A DNA stretch of 8,569 bases, from NCBI GenBank assembly GCA_009843725.1, contig VYCX01000516.1, positions 7,254-15,822 of the forward strand. Reading direction: 5' to 3'. The translations under genes were made by a program, and so were the position numbers. The notes under the pieces are model-generated. The model ran no database searches. It worked only from the letters and a program-made list of their open reading frames with translations, and was not told the DNA's origin. The first letter of the stretch is position 1. Each line of letters opens with the position of its first letter. The stretch comes from Boseongicola sp. SB0675_bin_26. Its GTDB lineage: Bacteria; Pseudomonadota; Alphaproteobacteria; Rhodobacterales; Rhodobacteraceae. Shown one piece after another: positions 1-6,412 of this stretch.

Positions 1-1
1 T

Positions 2-745
2 TTCCTGCTTCCCCTGATCCCGCAAGACGCGACGCATTTCTGCGACGTGTTTGGCGGCTCGGCGGCTGTCCTGCTCAATGTCAATCCGTATCCGGTGGAA
101 ACTTATAACGATCTGGACTCCGAACTCGTGAACTTCTTCGAGGCGTTGCGCAACCAGGGTCCGAAACTCATCAAGGCCATCGGCTTGACGCCATTCTCGC
201 GCGAAGAACTCGTGCGTGCCTGCACTCCTGAACAGGGATTGTCAAAGCTGGAGCGTGCGCGTCGGTTCTACATCCGAGCACGCCAGACGCGGACTGGGTT
301 GGCACAGACAAGCAGCGAAGGCCGATGGGCGCATTGCGTCTTGACATCACGAGCGGGCATGTCCGGCGCTGTTTCCCGATGGCTCGGTTCTGTCGAAGGT
401 CTGTCGGAGATTGCGCAGAGGCTCCAGAGAGTGCAGATCGAGAATGCTCCCGCCGTCGAGACAATCCAGCGATACGATACACCGGAAACGGTCTTTTATG
501 TCGATCCTCCCTATGTGCATTCGGCACGGGGTGACTCCGCCGCATATGGCTACGAAATGACCGATCAGGATCATGAGAACCTCGCCAAGGTGCTGAACCA
601 TGTGCGTGGGCGCGTAGTCCTGTCAGGATACCGAACCGACCTTTATGATCGTCTCTATCGAAAATGGCGGCGTGTGGATGCTGAAGCACGGAATTGCCAC
701 TCGGTTCGCAAACTGCGCCAAGAGTCCGCCTGGCTGAACTTCTGA
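2..745 (+). CDS. D12-class adenine-N6 DNA methyltransferase (5' end outside window)
   Basis: Modification enzyme of a type II R-M system, transferring methyl from S-adenosylmethionine to adenine N6 in a specific site. The frame is already open at base 2, and coding there (LLPLIP, then DVFGGSAAVLL at 44-76, the SAM-binding motif I) is family-like. The GTG at 47 is therefore internal and the true start lies left of the window, probably by only about 15-25 codons, since 247 codons are visible and the family usually has 250-290. The catalytic DPPY motif is at 503-514, inside FYVDPPY. Between them comes the conserved block SRAGMSGAVSRWLGSVEGL, and the C-terminus (CHSVRKLRQESAWLNF) is also family-like, so the visible part is intact. 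The stop overlaps the start of the endonuclease gene (TGATG), implying co-expression. The recognition sequence cannot be read from the protein. Confidence 0.9.
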   Translation, partial: FLLPLIPQDATHFCDVFGGSAAVLLNVNPYPVETYNDLDSELVNFFEALRNQGPKLIKAIGLTPFSREELVRACTPEQGLSKLERARRFYIRARQTRTGLAQTSSEGRWAHCVLTSRAGMSGAVSRWLGSVEGLSEIAQRLQRVQIENAPAVETIQRYDTPETVFYVDPPYVHSARGDSAAYGYEMTDQDHENLAKVLNHVRGRVVLSGYRTDLYDRLYRKWRRVDAEARNCHSVRKLRQESAWLNF

Positions 746-1803
746 TGGATTTTGTGGAGTCACGCGAATGGCTTGATGCAGCATGGCGGGAAGCGCTTGA
801 TGCCGGAGACCAGGAACCTGATCCGGAAGTCGACCAACTCACCAATTCGCGGGTCAAGTCCATTCGATACGCGATCATCACCCAACTGCTCGGGAAGATT
901 GCCGATCCAGAGCGCAACCTTCTCGCCTTGCAACAAAGGGATGATGGTCAAGGTTCGTGGGATGCCAGGAGCTTCGCCAAAAAGGTGATCGTCCCTTGGG
1001 AAGCAGACAATCACGGTGTCTTGGGGTCCAGTTCCGAACCATACGCAAGCAAGCCGTTGCGACGCACGAAACTGTACAGGGGCATGGATAACGTTCGTAA
1101 CGCGGGCGATTGGGAGGCATTGGTCGAGTTTCTGGAGCCTTTGGAAAGCGCGCCCTCTGAAAATTTGCACGATGCGTTCAAGCGTGTCATGGCTTCTCTC
1201 GCAAGGATGCTGGCTGAACAGCAGATCACGTATCCCATTCCCCAACGCATTGGCCTGCCGCAGTTGATGAACATACTCGAAGCGTTCCTTGCAACGTCAA
1301 GTGGAGGGTTGCGGCCGCTTGCCGTCGCGACGGCCCTGTTCAGGATTGCTGGTGAAGGCTTCTCATTGTTTGATGACGTGCAGTCACAAGGCATCAACGA
1401 AGCGGATGCCGCATCGGGGATGCCCGGTGACATCATGTGTCGAAAGGGCGGCGAGCTATGCCTGGTGATCGAGGTCAAGGACCAGAATCTCACCCTTGCC
1501 GATGCACAGTCATCGACACGAAAGGCCAAGGAGTCGGGTGCAGGCTTGACGGACCTGCTTTTTGCAGTGCCCGCGACACGGCGAGCGGATGATGATGACA
1601 TTGCGGAGCTGTTCAGCAGGAACTTTGCGGCAGGATTGAACATCTACGTCGCTCAAATCCAGAGTTTGTCATATCACGCTTTTGCACTTCTCAAGGAAGA
1701 ATGGCGTGTACGGTTTGTTCGAGAAATCTGCTCGGAACTGGATGCCAGACAGGAACAGCCAGCCCGAAAGGCATGGCACGACCTGTTGTTGGGCTTGAAC
1801 TGA
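745..1803 (+). CDS. Type II restriction endonuclease, SacI family
   Basis: Predicted endonuclease of 352 residues that cuts DNA at the site protected by the upstream methyltransferase. The start is the ATG at 745, overlapping the methyltransferase stop as TGATG; an in-frame TTG at 694 would lie inside the upstream gene and is unlikely. No strong Shine-Dalgarno sequence precedes it, so translational coupling is inferred. The N-terminal half carries blocks I recognise from the SacI family (RE_SacI): SFAKKVIVPWE, then LGSSSEPYASKPLRR. The nuclease site is visible as PGD (D229) followed by VIEVKD (E243, K245), a PD-(D/E)xK arrangement. The frame is intact and the length suits the family. SacI itself cuts GAGCTC, but specificity here is inferred by family only. 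No controller (C) protein gene is visible nearby. Confidence 0.8.
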   Translation: MDFVESREWLDAAWREALDAGDQEPDPEVDQLTNSRVKSIRYAIITQLLGKIADPERNLLALQQRDDGQGSWDARSFAKKVIVPWEADNHGVLGSSSEPYASKPLRRTKLYRGMDNVRNAGDWEALVEFLEPLESAPSENLHDAFKRVMASLARMLAEQQITYPIPQRIGLPQLMNILEAFLATSSGGLRPLAVATALFRIAGEGFSLFDDVQSQGINEADAASGMPGDIMCRKGGELCLVIEVKDQNLTLADAQSSTRKAKESGAGLTDLLFAVPATRRADDDDIAELFSRNFAAGLNIYVAQIQSLSYHAFALLKEEWRVRFVREICSELDARQEQPARKAWHDLLLGLN

Positions 1804-1814
1804 GAAGGAACCCT

Positions 1815-1901
1815 ATGACCAAGTTCGAAGACCGCCCCGACCGTGCCGGTCAAGCAGCACAGATATCAGCCGGACAAGGCAAGGCACATAGCGGTCCTTG
1901 A
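1815..1901 (+). CDS. Possible small ORF after the endonuclease gene, 28 codons
   Basis: An ATG sits 11 bases after the endonuclease stop and is preceded by GAAGGA (1804-1809) at 5-base spacing, the best ribosome site in this stretch. It reads MTKFEDRPDRAGQ and ends at 1901 after 28 codons. I do not recognise it. It is strongly hydrophilic, with no membrane segment or motif. It could be a small third gene of the R-M operon, the surviving start of a truncated gene, or chance. The good spacing argues for translation, while the short length and odd composition argue against a conserved function. Confidence 0.2.
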   Translation: MTKFEDRPDRAGQAAQISAGQGKAHSGP

Positions 1902-2137
1902 CGTGTCAGCAAGCAAGATCCGAAGTGACGGTACACGGAGGGTCGACTTTGAAAGCCGCCCAATAATTGCACGTTCACCGGACATGTCCAGTTTCTTTGA
2001 TGAATTGAGAACCCGTGTTGTACCTGAAATGGTGGCTTGCGTGTCCTCATGGCAGCTGGATCAGCATCCACGAAGGCTCCGAATTGGTTGCCGAGCCAGG
2101 CACCTTGCCGGGGATGGAGATCTTTGGCAAGGCACAT
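1878..2137. repeat. 12-bp direct repeat GGCAAGGCACAT (1878-1889 and 2126-2137)
   Basis: Two exact copies lie 248 bases apart and both fall in the gene-poor stretch before alaS. A 12-mer repeat somewhere in 8.5 kb is expected by chance, but two copies inside about 400 bases are less so. They could be a footprint of an insertion or deletion event. There are no transposase remnants or terminal inverted repeats to support this. Confidence 0.3.
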
Positions 2138-2161
2138 GATCCCCTGGACGCTTCTGTTCGG

Positions 2162-2188
2162 TGGACAGTCTGGACGGTGACGGATAAT
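2162..2188 (+). promoter_or_regulatory. Candidate sigma-70-type promoter for alaS
   Basis: TGGACA (2162-2167) and GATAAT (2183-2188) each match the consensus at five of six positions and would start transcription about 25 bases before the alaS ATG. The spacer is only 15 bases, shorter than the usual 16-18, which is the main reason for doubt. No better-spaced pair was seen between 1804 and 2220. Confidence 0.25.
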
Positions 2189-2220
2189 CAGGCGCAACAT
2201 GCCGATTTCGGATGCCGCCC

Positions 2221-4884
2221 ATGACCAGCCTGAACGACATACGTTCGACTTTTCTCGACTATTTTGAACAAAACGACCACGAGGTCGTTGAGAGCTCGCC
2301 GCTTGTTCCGCGCAACGACCCGACATTGATGTTCGTCAATTCGGGCATGGTCCAGTTCAAGAACCTGTTTACGGGACTGGAAAGCCGCGAATACGCGCGA
2401 GCGGCAACCTCCCAGAAGTGCGTCCGTGCCGGCGGCAAGCACAATGACCTCGACAATGTCGGCTACACCGCCCGTCACCATACGTTCTTCGAGATGCTTG
2501 GAAACTTTTCCTTTGGAGACTACTTCAAGAACGAAGCCATTCCACTCGCATGGAACCTCCTGACAGGCGATTTCGGGATCGACAGGAAGCGCCTCTTGGT
2601 CACCGTCTACCATACGGACGACGAAGCGGCCGACATCTGGCAAAAGATGGGTCTGCCCGAGGACCGGATCATCAGGATCGAGACTGATGACAACTTTTGG
2701 CAAATGGGGCCCACTGGACCCTGCGGACCCTGCACCGAGATATTCTTCGATCACGGCGATCGCATCTGGGGAGGGCCGCCAGGGTCGGCCGAAGAGGACG
2801 GTGACCGCTTCATCGAGATCTGGAACATTGTCTTCATGCAGAACGAGCGGTTCGAAGACGGAACGATGCGTGAGCTTGAGATGCAGTCAATCGACACGGG
2901 CATGGGTCTCGAACGGATCGGAGCGCTTCTGCAAGGCAAGCACGACAACTACGATACCGACACGATGCGTGCCCTGATCGAGGCCAGCGCAAGTGCCACG
3001 AATGCCGATGCCGACGGCCCTGAGAACGTGCATCACAGGGTCGTGGCGGATCACTTGCGTTCGACATCGTTCCTGATTGCCGATGGCGTTATGCCGTCAA
3101 ACGAAGGAAGGGGCTACGTTCTTCGCCGGATCATGCGGCGCGCTATGCGGCACGCGCGCATGGCCGGTGCAACGGATCCGGTAATGCACCGCCTCGTGCC
3201 CGCTCTCGTGACCGAAATGGGTCAGGCCTATCCGGCGCTTGCCCGTGCGCAGGCCCTGATAGAGGAAACGCTGAAGAACGAGGAAATCCGCTTCCTGAAG
3301 ACGCTTGATCGGGGACTGCGGCTGCTGGACCAGGAGTTGGAAAGGCTGCCGGACGGCACCGACCTTCCGGCCGACGCGGCATTCAAGCTTTATGACACGT
3401 TCGGCTTTCCGCTGGATCTCACGCAGGATGCCCTTCGCGAAAAAGGCCGCGGCGTCGATACGGAAGGATTCGACGCTGCCATGGAAGAGCAGAAGGCACG
3501 GGCGCGGGAGGCATGGACGGGATCCGGAGAGTCAAAAGACGCGACCGTATGGTTCGACATTTCAGGAGACACCGAAGCCACGGAGTTTCTTGGCTATGAA
3601 ACCGAGACCGCGGAAGGCCAGATCATCGCGGTCGTGCGCGACGGAGGCTGCGTCGATTCGCTCTCCGACGGCGAGACGGGATGGGTCGTAACGAACCAGA
3701 CGCCCTTCTACGGCGAGGCCGGCGGGCAAGCTGGTGACACTGGCACGATGCAAGGCACGGGCGATGCCAAGGACCTGGCCGACGTGACTGACGCGCAGCG
3801 CTTCGCGGGCGGTCGCATCATTGGCCATCAGGTGACCGTCAAGCAGGGGAAACTGGCGACGGGCGATCCGGTCGTGCTGAAAGTCGGCCACGCGCGTCGA
3901 TCTGCTATCCGCGCCAATCATTCAGCGACCCATCTGTTGCACGAATCCCTGCGGCAAGTCCTTGGCGAGCATGTGGCGCAAAAGGGATCGCTCAATGCGT
4001 CCGATCGGCTTCGGTTTGACTTCAGCCATCAGTCGGCGCTGACGCTTGGCGAGTTGAAGGCGGTCGAGACGGAAGTGAACGCGTACATTCGCCAGAATTC
4101 ACCGGTGGAAACAAGGATCATGACGCCGGACGATGCCCGCGCGATTGGGGCGCAGGCCCTCTTTGGCGAAAAGTACGGCGACGAGGTGCGCGTGGTCTCG
4201 ATGGGTTTCGCAAGCACCGGCAAGGGAACCGATGGCAACACCTGGTCAATCGAGCTCTGCGGCGGTACGCACGTGTCGCGCACGGGCGACATTGGCGTTT
4301 TCGTGACGCTTGGCGACAGCGCATCATCGGCAGGCGTTCGCAGAATCGAGGCGCTGACGGGCGAAGCCGCATTCAGGTACCTTTCGGATCAGGATCATCG
4401 GCTTGCGGAAACGGCACTGTTGCTCAAGGCCCCTCCGGACGAGGTTCCGATGCGGGTAAAGGCTCTGCAGGCCGAACGTCGGGCCCTTCAGGGCGAGGTC
4501 GCAGAATTGCGCCAGAAGCTTGCCCTGGCCGACGGGGAAGCCGAAGCGGAGGCGGAGTCAGTTAACGGCATGATGCTGCATGCCCGGACGCTCAAGGGCG
4601 TGGATGGCAAGAGCCTTCCGTCGCTGATCGACGAGTACAAGGCACGCCTCGGTTCGGGAGCCGTGCTCTTGATTGCGGACACGGGAGGAAAGGCCGCCGT
4701 GGCCGCGGGTGTCACTGAAGATCTGATTGAGCGTCTTTCGGCCGTGGACATGGTACGCGCCGCGGTAGCCGAACTCGGTGGCAAGGGGGGCGGAGGACGC
4801 GCGGACATGGCACGAGGCGGCGCAGCAAGTGCAGACAAGGCCGAGGACGCCATTGCCGCCGTCAGGGAGTTGATGGGAGCGTAG
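2221..4884 (+). CDS. alaS: Alanyl-tRNA synthetase
   Basis: Charges tRNA-Ala with alanine in the cytoplasm and clears mischarged Ser/Gly-tRNA-Ala through its editing site. From the ATG at 2221 the protein is 887 residues, close to the 876 of E. coli. I prefer this start to the ATG at 2212 because homologues begin MTSLNDIR. Class II catalytic blocks are present near the N-terminus ([33 protein letters not shown]) and [15 protein letters not shown] lies around residues 163-177. The editing domain has the zinc-binding HSATH (H567, H571) and CGGTH (C680, H684). The C-terminal DHHA1-type tail ends with [15 protein letters not shown] near residue 853. The ribosome site is weak (CGGA at 2209-2212). 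It is convergent with the aminotransferase gene; the 82 bases between them (4885-4966) show no clear terminator. Confidence 0.98.
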   Translation: MTSLNDIRSTFLDYFEQNDHEVVESSPLVPRNDPTLMFVNSGMVQFKNLFTGLESREYARAATSQKCVRAGGKHNDLDNVGYTARHHTFFEMLGNFSFGDYFKNEAIPLAWNLLTGDFGIDRKRLLVTVYHTDDEAADIWQKMGLPEDRIIRIETDDNFWQMGPTGPCGPCTEIFFDHGDRIWGGPPGSAEEDGDRFIEIWNIVFMQNERFEDGTMRELEMQSIDTGMGLERIGALLQGKHDNYDTDTMRALIEASASATNADADGPENVHHRVVADHLRSTSFLIADGVMPSNEGRGYVLRRIMRRAMRHARMAGATDPVMHRLVPALVTEMGQAYPALARAQALIEETLKNEEIRFLKTLDRGLRLLDQELERLPDGTDLPADAAFKLYDTFGFPLDLTQDALREKGRGVDTEGFDAAMEEQKARAREAWTGSGESKDATVWFDISGDTEATEFLGYETETAEGQIIAVVRDGGCVDSLSDGETGWVVTNQTPFYGEAGGQAGDTGTMQGTGDAKDLADVTDAQRFAGGRIIGHQVTVKQGKLATGDPVVLKVGHARRSAIRANHSATHLLHESLRQVLGEHVAQKGSLNASDRLRFDFSHQSALTLGELKAVETEVNAYIRQNSPVETRIMTPDDARAIGAQALFGEKYGDEVRVVSMGFASTGKGTDGNTWSIELCGGTHVSRTGDIGVFVTLGDSASSAGVRRIEALTGEAAFRYLSDQDHRLAETALLLKAPPDEVPMRVKALQAERRALQGEVAELRQKLALADGEAEAEAESVNGMMLHARTLKGVDGKSLPSLIDEYKARLGSGAVLLIADTGGKAAVAAGVTEDLIERLSAVDMVRAAVAELGGKGGGGRADMARGGAASADKAEDAIAAVRELMGA

Positions 4885-4966
4885 GATTTCGCATTCAGGA
4901 GTTGCAAATTCAGTGTCGTTGATACGGGTGCGGGCGGGCGTTGCCGATAGGGCGCGGACCGATTGA

Positions 4967-6163
4967 TCAGCCAGACACTGCAACGGTTCGTGCCTTGCTG
5001 GCGCAATTCCGATGGAATTCGGCGATGACCATTGCCGCCTTCTCCAGTGCGGCATCGTCGACCGTCAGTGCAACGCGAACATGTCCCGCTGCAGCCATCC
5101 CGAAACTCTCGCCGGGCATGACAGCCACAAGATGCTCTTCCAGCAGCGCCTCTGCAAACTCGATGCCGGTCATTCCGGTCGCCCTGACGTCAACCATGAC
5201 GTACATCGTTGCCACGGATGGCACGACGTTCAGGCCTTCCCGCGAAAATATGGCATTGACCGCCTTGTGGCGTCGCCGGAATGGCGCCGCGATGACGTCT
5301 TCCAGCGCCGTACCTTGCTGCAGGGCAAATTCACCGGCGTCCTGCAAGAACCCTGGCAAGCCGTAGGTGGTATGCGTGGTCAAGTTGATTGCGTGCCTGA
5401 TCGCCTCTTCCGGCCCGACCAGCCAACCAATCCGGCTCCCGGTCATCGCATGGCTCTTGGACAGTGAACCTGCCACAAGCGTCCGGCTCTCCATTCCGGG
5501 CAGCGCGCGCGGCGAGAAATGCTCACCTTCCCAGACCTGCGTGTCGTAGACTTCGTCCGAAATCAGCCACATGTCCCTTTGCCGAATGAATTCAGCGATC
5601 TCCTGCAGCTTCGTTCGGGAATAGACTGCACCCGTCGGATTGTTCGGGGAGTTGATCAGGAGTGATCGGGCTTCGCAGGCTTCCTCAAGATCCGCAAGAG
5701 ACGGCTGGAATCCCCATTCGGCACGCGCCGTGACGGCCACGGCCAACGCTCCGGTGGCACGGATTGTGCCGGGATAGGTCGCGTAGTAAGGGTCGATGTA
5801 CAGCGCCGTGTCTCCCGGGTCGCACGCCGTCATGTGAGCCGCAAGAAGCGCAGCCTGTCCGCCTGCCGCAATCACCACGTTTTTTCGCTCCGTGGCCACA
5901 CCCGTCATTGTTTCAATTCGCTTGGCGACGGCATCACGAAGCCCGTCCGTGCCGGGAATCGTTGAGTAGCCTGTGTGTCCGCCCGTCGCGGAATCATGCA
6001 TCGCCTTGAGAATGGCCGGATCCGTCTTTCGATCATGTTCGCCGACCGTCAGTTCGATGACGGGCATGCCACGATCCCTCATGGCGCGGCTCTTGCGGTA
6101 GATGTCCCACCCATCCGAGCCGCCGCCGGTCAGAGTCTTGATGCGATTCGAGAGTCTGGTCAT
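4967..6163 (-). CDS. PLP-dependent class I/II aminotransferase, AruH-like (possible arginine:pyruvate or aspartate-type transaminase)
   Basis: Cytoplasmic fold-type I transaminase of 398 residues, full length for the family. Visible cofactor residues are N175 in NSPNNPTG, D203 and Y206 in SDEVYD, the Schiff-base lysine K236 in SLSKSHAMTG, phosphate-binding R244, and the substrate-carboxylate arginine R363 in GHVRVAL. The wording resembles Pseudomonas arginine:pyruvate transaminase AruH: WDIYRKSRA near the start, GEHFSPRALPGM, SLSKSHAMTG, and an YGLPGFLQDA stretch like AruH's YGSPEFIQDA. Other arginine-catabolism genes are not in the window, and many alphaproteobacterial paralogues carry only a generic annotation, so the substrate is unproven. 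The start is the ATG at 6161-6163; no clear Shine-Dalgarno sequence precedes it. It is divergent from cysS and shares a 249-base control region with it. Confidence 0.9.
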   Translation of the reverse strand: MTRLSNRIKTLTGGGSDGWDIYRKSRAMRDRGMPVIELTVGEHDRKTDPAILKAMHDSATGGHTGYSTIPGTDGLRDAVAKRIETMTGVATERKNVVIAAGGQAALLAAHMTACDPGDTALYIDPYYATYPGTIRATGALAVAVTARAEWGFQPSLADLEEACEARSLLINSPNNPTGAVYSRTKLQEIAEFIRQRDMWLISDEVYDTQVWEGEHFSPRALPGMESRTLVAGSLSKSHAMTGSRIGWLVGPEEAIRHAINLTTHTTYGLPGFLQDAGEFALQQGTALEDVIAAPFRRRHKAVNAIFSREGLNVVPSVATMYVMVDVRATGMTGIEFAEALLEEHLVAVMPGESFGMAAAGHVRVALTVDDAALEKAAMVIAEFHRNCASKARTVAVSG

Positions 6164-6176
6164 GCATTACAAGGGC

Positions 6177-6210
6177 GGCAACTTGTGCGGCAAGTCAATC
6201 GATTGTTGCC
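6177..6210. repeat. Inverted repeat GGCAAC/GTTGCC with an embedded 10-bp palindrome
   Basis: GGCAAC (6177-6182) and GTTGCC (6205-6210) are inverted copies 22 bases apart. Between them are ACTTG-TGCGG-CAAGT (6181-6195) and the perfect palindrome CAATCGATTG (6196-6205). This cluster sits 14-47 bases upstream of the aminotransferase start, where an operator or a 5'-UTR structure would act. The regulator is unknown. Confidence 0.35.
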
Positions 6211-6223
6211 AAGGGATCTTGGC
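6208..6223. repeat. Palindrome GCCAAG-GGAT-CTTGGC, candidate operator or hairpin
   Basis: Six-base arms around a four-base centre, lying in the divergent region between the aminotransferase and cysS leader. No T-run follows in either direction, so a terminator is unlikely. A dimeric-regulator site or an RNA hairpin in the aminotransferase 5' leader are both possible. Confidence 0.4.
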
Positions 6224-6251
6224 CGCTGACTGATATCGGTGCGAAAACCCT

Positions 6252-6280
6252 TTGCACTCGTTGTTGACCGCCGCTATGGT
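6252..6280 (+). promoter_or_regulatory. Candidate promoter for the cysS leader
   Basis: TTGCAC (6252-6257) and TATGGT (6275-6280) have the ideal 17-base spacing; the -10 matches four of six consensus bases and the -35 keeps only the TTG. Transcription would begin about 6286-6288, that is, at or next to the ATG of the leader peptide, which would make that ORF nearly leaderless. TTGACC at 6264-6269 is a better -35 by sequence but has no matching -10 before the leader start. Confidence 0.35.
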
Positions 6281-6287
6281 CGGGAAC

Positions 6288-6326
6288 ATGAACCGCATCC
6301 GCATCATCTGCTGCATTATCCGCTGA
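6288..6326 (+). CDS. Leader peptide MNRIRIICCIIR, predicted Cys/Ile-sensing attenuator ORF
   Basis: A 12-codon ORF ending 86 bases before cysS. Its codons are Met-Asn-Arg-Ile-Arg-Ile-Ile-Cys-Cys-Ile-Ile-Arg-stop: five Ile and a tandem pair of Cys (TGC TGC, 6309-6314). That composition is what attenuation leaders look like: a run of codons for the amino acid whose supply is being tested. The genes downstream are cysS, which charges tRNA-Cys, and cimA, which opens an isoleucine pathway, so both enriched codons have a rationale. The initiation signal is GGGA at 6282-6285, closer to the ATG than usual, or the message may be leaderless given the -10 at 6275-6280. The function is an inference from position, codons and the RNA structures after it. 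I do not know of this leader being described. Confidence 0.65.
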   Translation: MNRIRIICCIIR

Positions 6327-6393
6327 CATCGTTCACGCGGGCCGGTTCTTCCTTACCTTGAAATGACCTTGTCGGATCCCGCGAGGGACAGGT
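6290..6393 (+). promoter_or_regulatory. Putative attenuator with mutually exclusive RNA stems upstream of cysS
   Basis: Segment 6336-6348 (CGCGGGCCGGTTC) can pair with three partners. First, the leader ORF itself: GAACCG and CCGC (6290-6302) with GCGG and CGGTTC (6337-6348). Second, the leader end and stop codon: CCGCTGA (6320-6326) with TCA-c-GCGG (6333-6340), seven pairs with one bulge. Third, downstream: CGCGGGCCG (6336-6344) with CGG-at-CCCGCG (6373-6383), nine pairs plus a G-U pair. A fourth stem, ACC-t-TGTC (6366-6373) with GACAGGT (6387-6393), competes with the third. Ribosome position on the leader would choose among them. No T-run follows any stem, so a classical intrinsic terminator is not seen. 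The CU-rich loop (6346-6371) has two ACCTT copies complementary to AAGGT in the cysS ribosome site. Pairings were found by eye; no energies were computed. Confidence 0.5.
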
Positions 6394-6400
6394 TTGCCCA

Positions 6401-6405
6401 AAAGG
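6401..6405 (+). promoter_or_regulatory. cysS ribosome binding site
   Basis: AAAGG ends seven bases before the cysS ATG at 6413 and fixes that start. AAGGT (6402-6406) is complementary to two ACCTT elements at 6355-6359 and 6366-6370, so access to this site could be controlled by the upstream RNA fold. Confidence 0.7.
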
Positions 6406-6412
6406 TTGGCTC

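Larger units (their letters stand above)
1804..2220. other. Intergenic region without a confident gene, between the R-M pair and alaS
   Basis: About 417 bases. No frame encodes a protein I recognise. Visible are a possible 28-codon ORF with a good ribosome site (1815-1901), an open frame 1843-2139 (GTG start) and an open frame 2009-2224 whose stop overlaps the alaS start as ATGA. The latter two contain protein-like stretches (for example WISIHEGSELVAEPGTLPGM in the last one) but no usable ribosome site, so they may be remnants of a broken gene. A small hairpin, GACCG-TGC-CGGTC (1839-1851), has no T-run after it and is not a convincing terminator. A 12-bp direct repeat and a weak candidate alaS promoter are listed separately. 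Confidence 0.6.

Noticed and set aside
47..49. GTG as the start of the methyltransferase
   Set aside because: The frame is open to the left edge and the residues before it belong to conserved motif I, so it is an internal valine.
694..696. TTG as the start of the endonuclease
   Set aside because: It lies inside the methyltransferase coding region; the ATG at 745 in the TGATG overlap is the natural start.
1839..1851. Hairpin GACCG-TGC-CGGTC as a terminator of the R-M operon
   Set aside because: Only five pairs and no T-run after it.
2292..4257. GAGCTC sites at 2292-2297 and 4252-4257 as a sign of site avoidance or targeting
   Set aside because: Two sites in 8.6 kb is about the random expectation, and the specificity of this endonuclease is not established.
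5003..5022. AATTCC-GAT-GGAATT inverted repeat as a terminator between alaS and the aminotransferase
   Set aside because: It lies inside the aminotransferase coding region and has no T-run; no better terminator was found in 4885-4966.
6193..6198. TTGACT on the reverse strand with TGTAAT near 6167 as the aminotransferase promoter
   Set aside because: The spacing is about 21 bases and the -10 is so close to the ATG that transcription would start inside the gene.
6270..6273. KMAKS instead of KMSKS in CysS as an inactivating change
   Set aside because: The catalytic second lysine and the zinc ligands are intact, and an alanine at this position occurs in class I synthetases. The motif is at residues 269-273 of the protein, and the gene looks fully functional.
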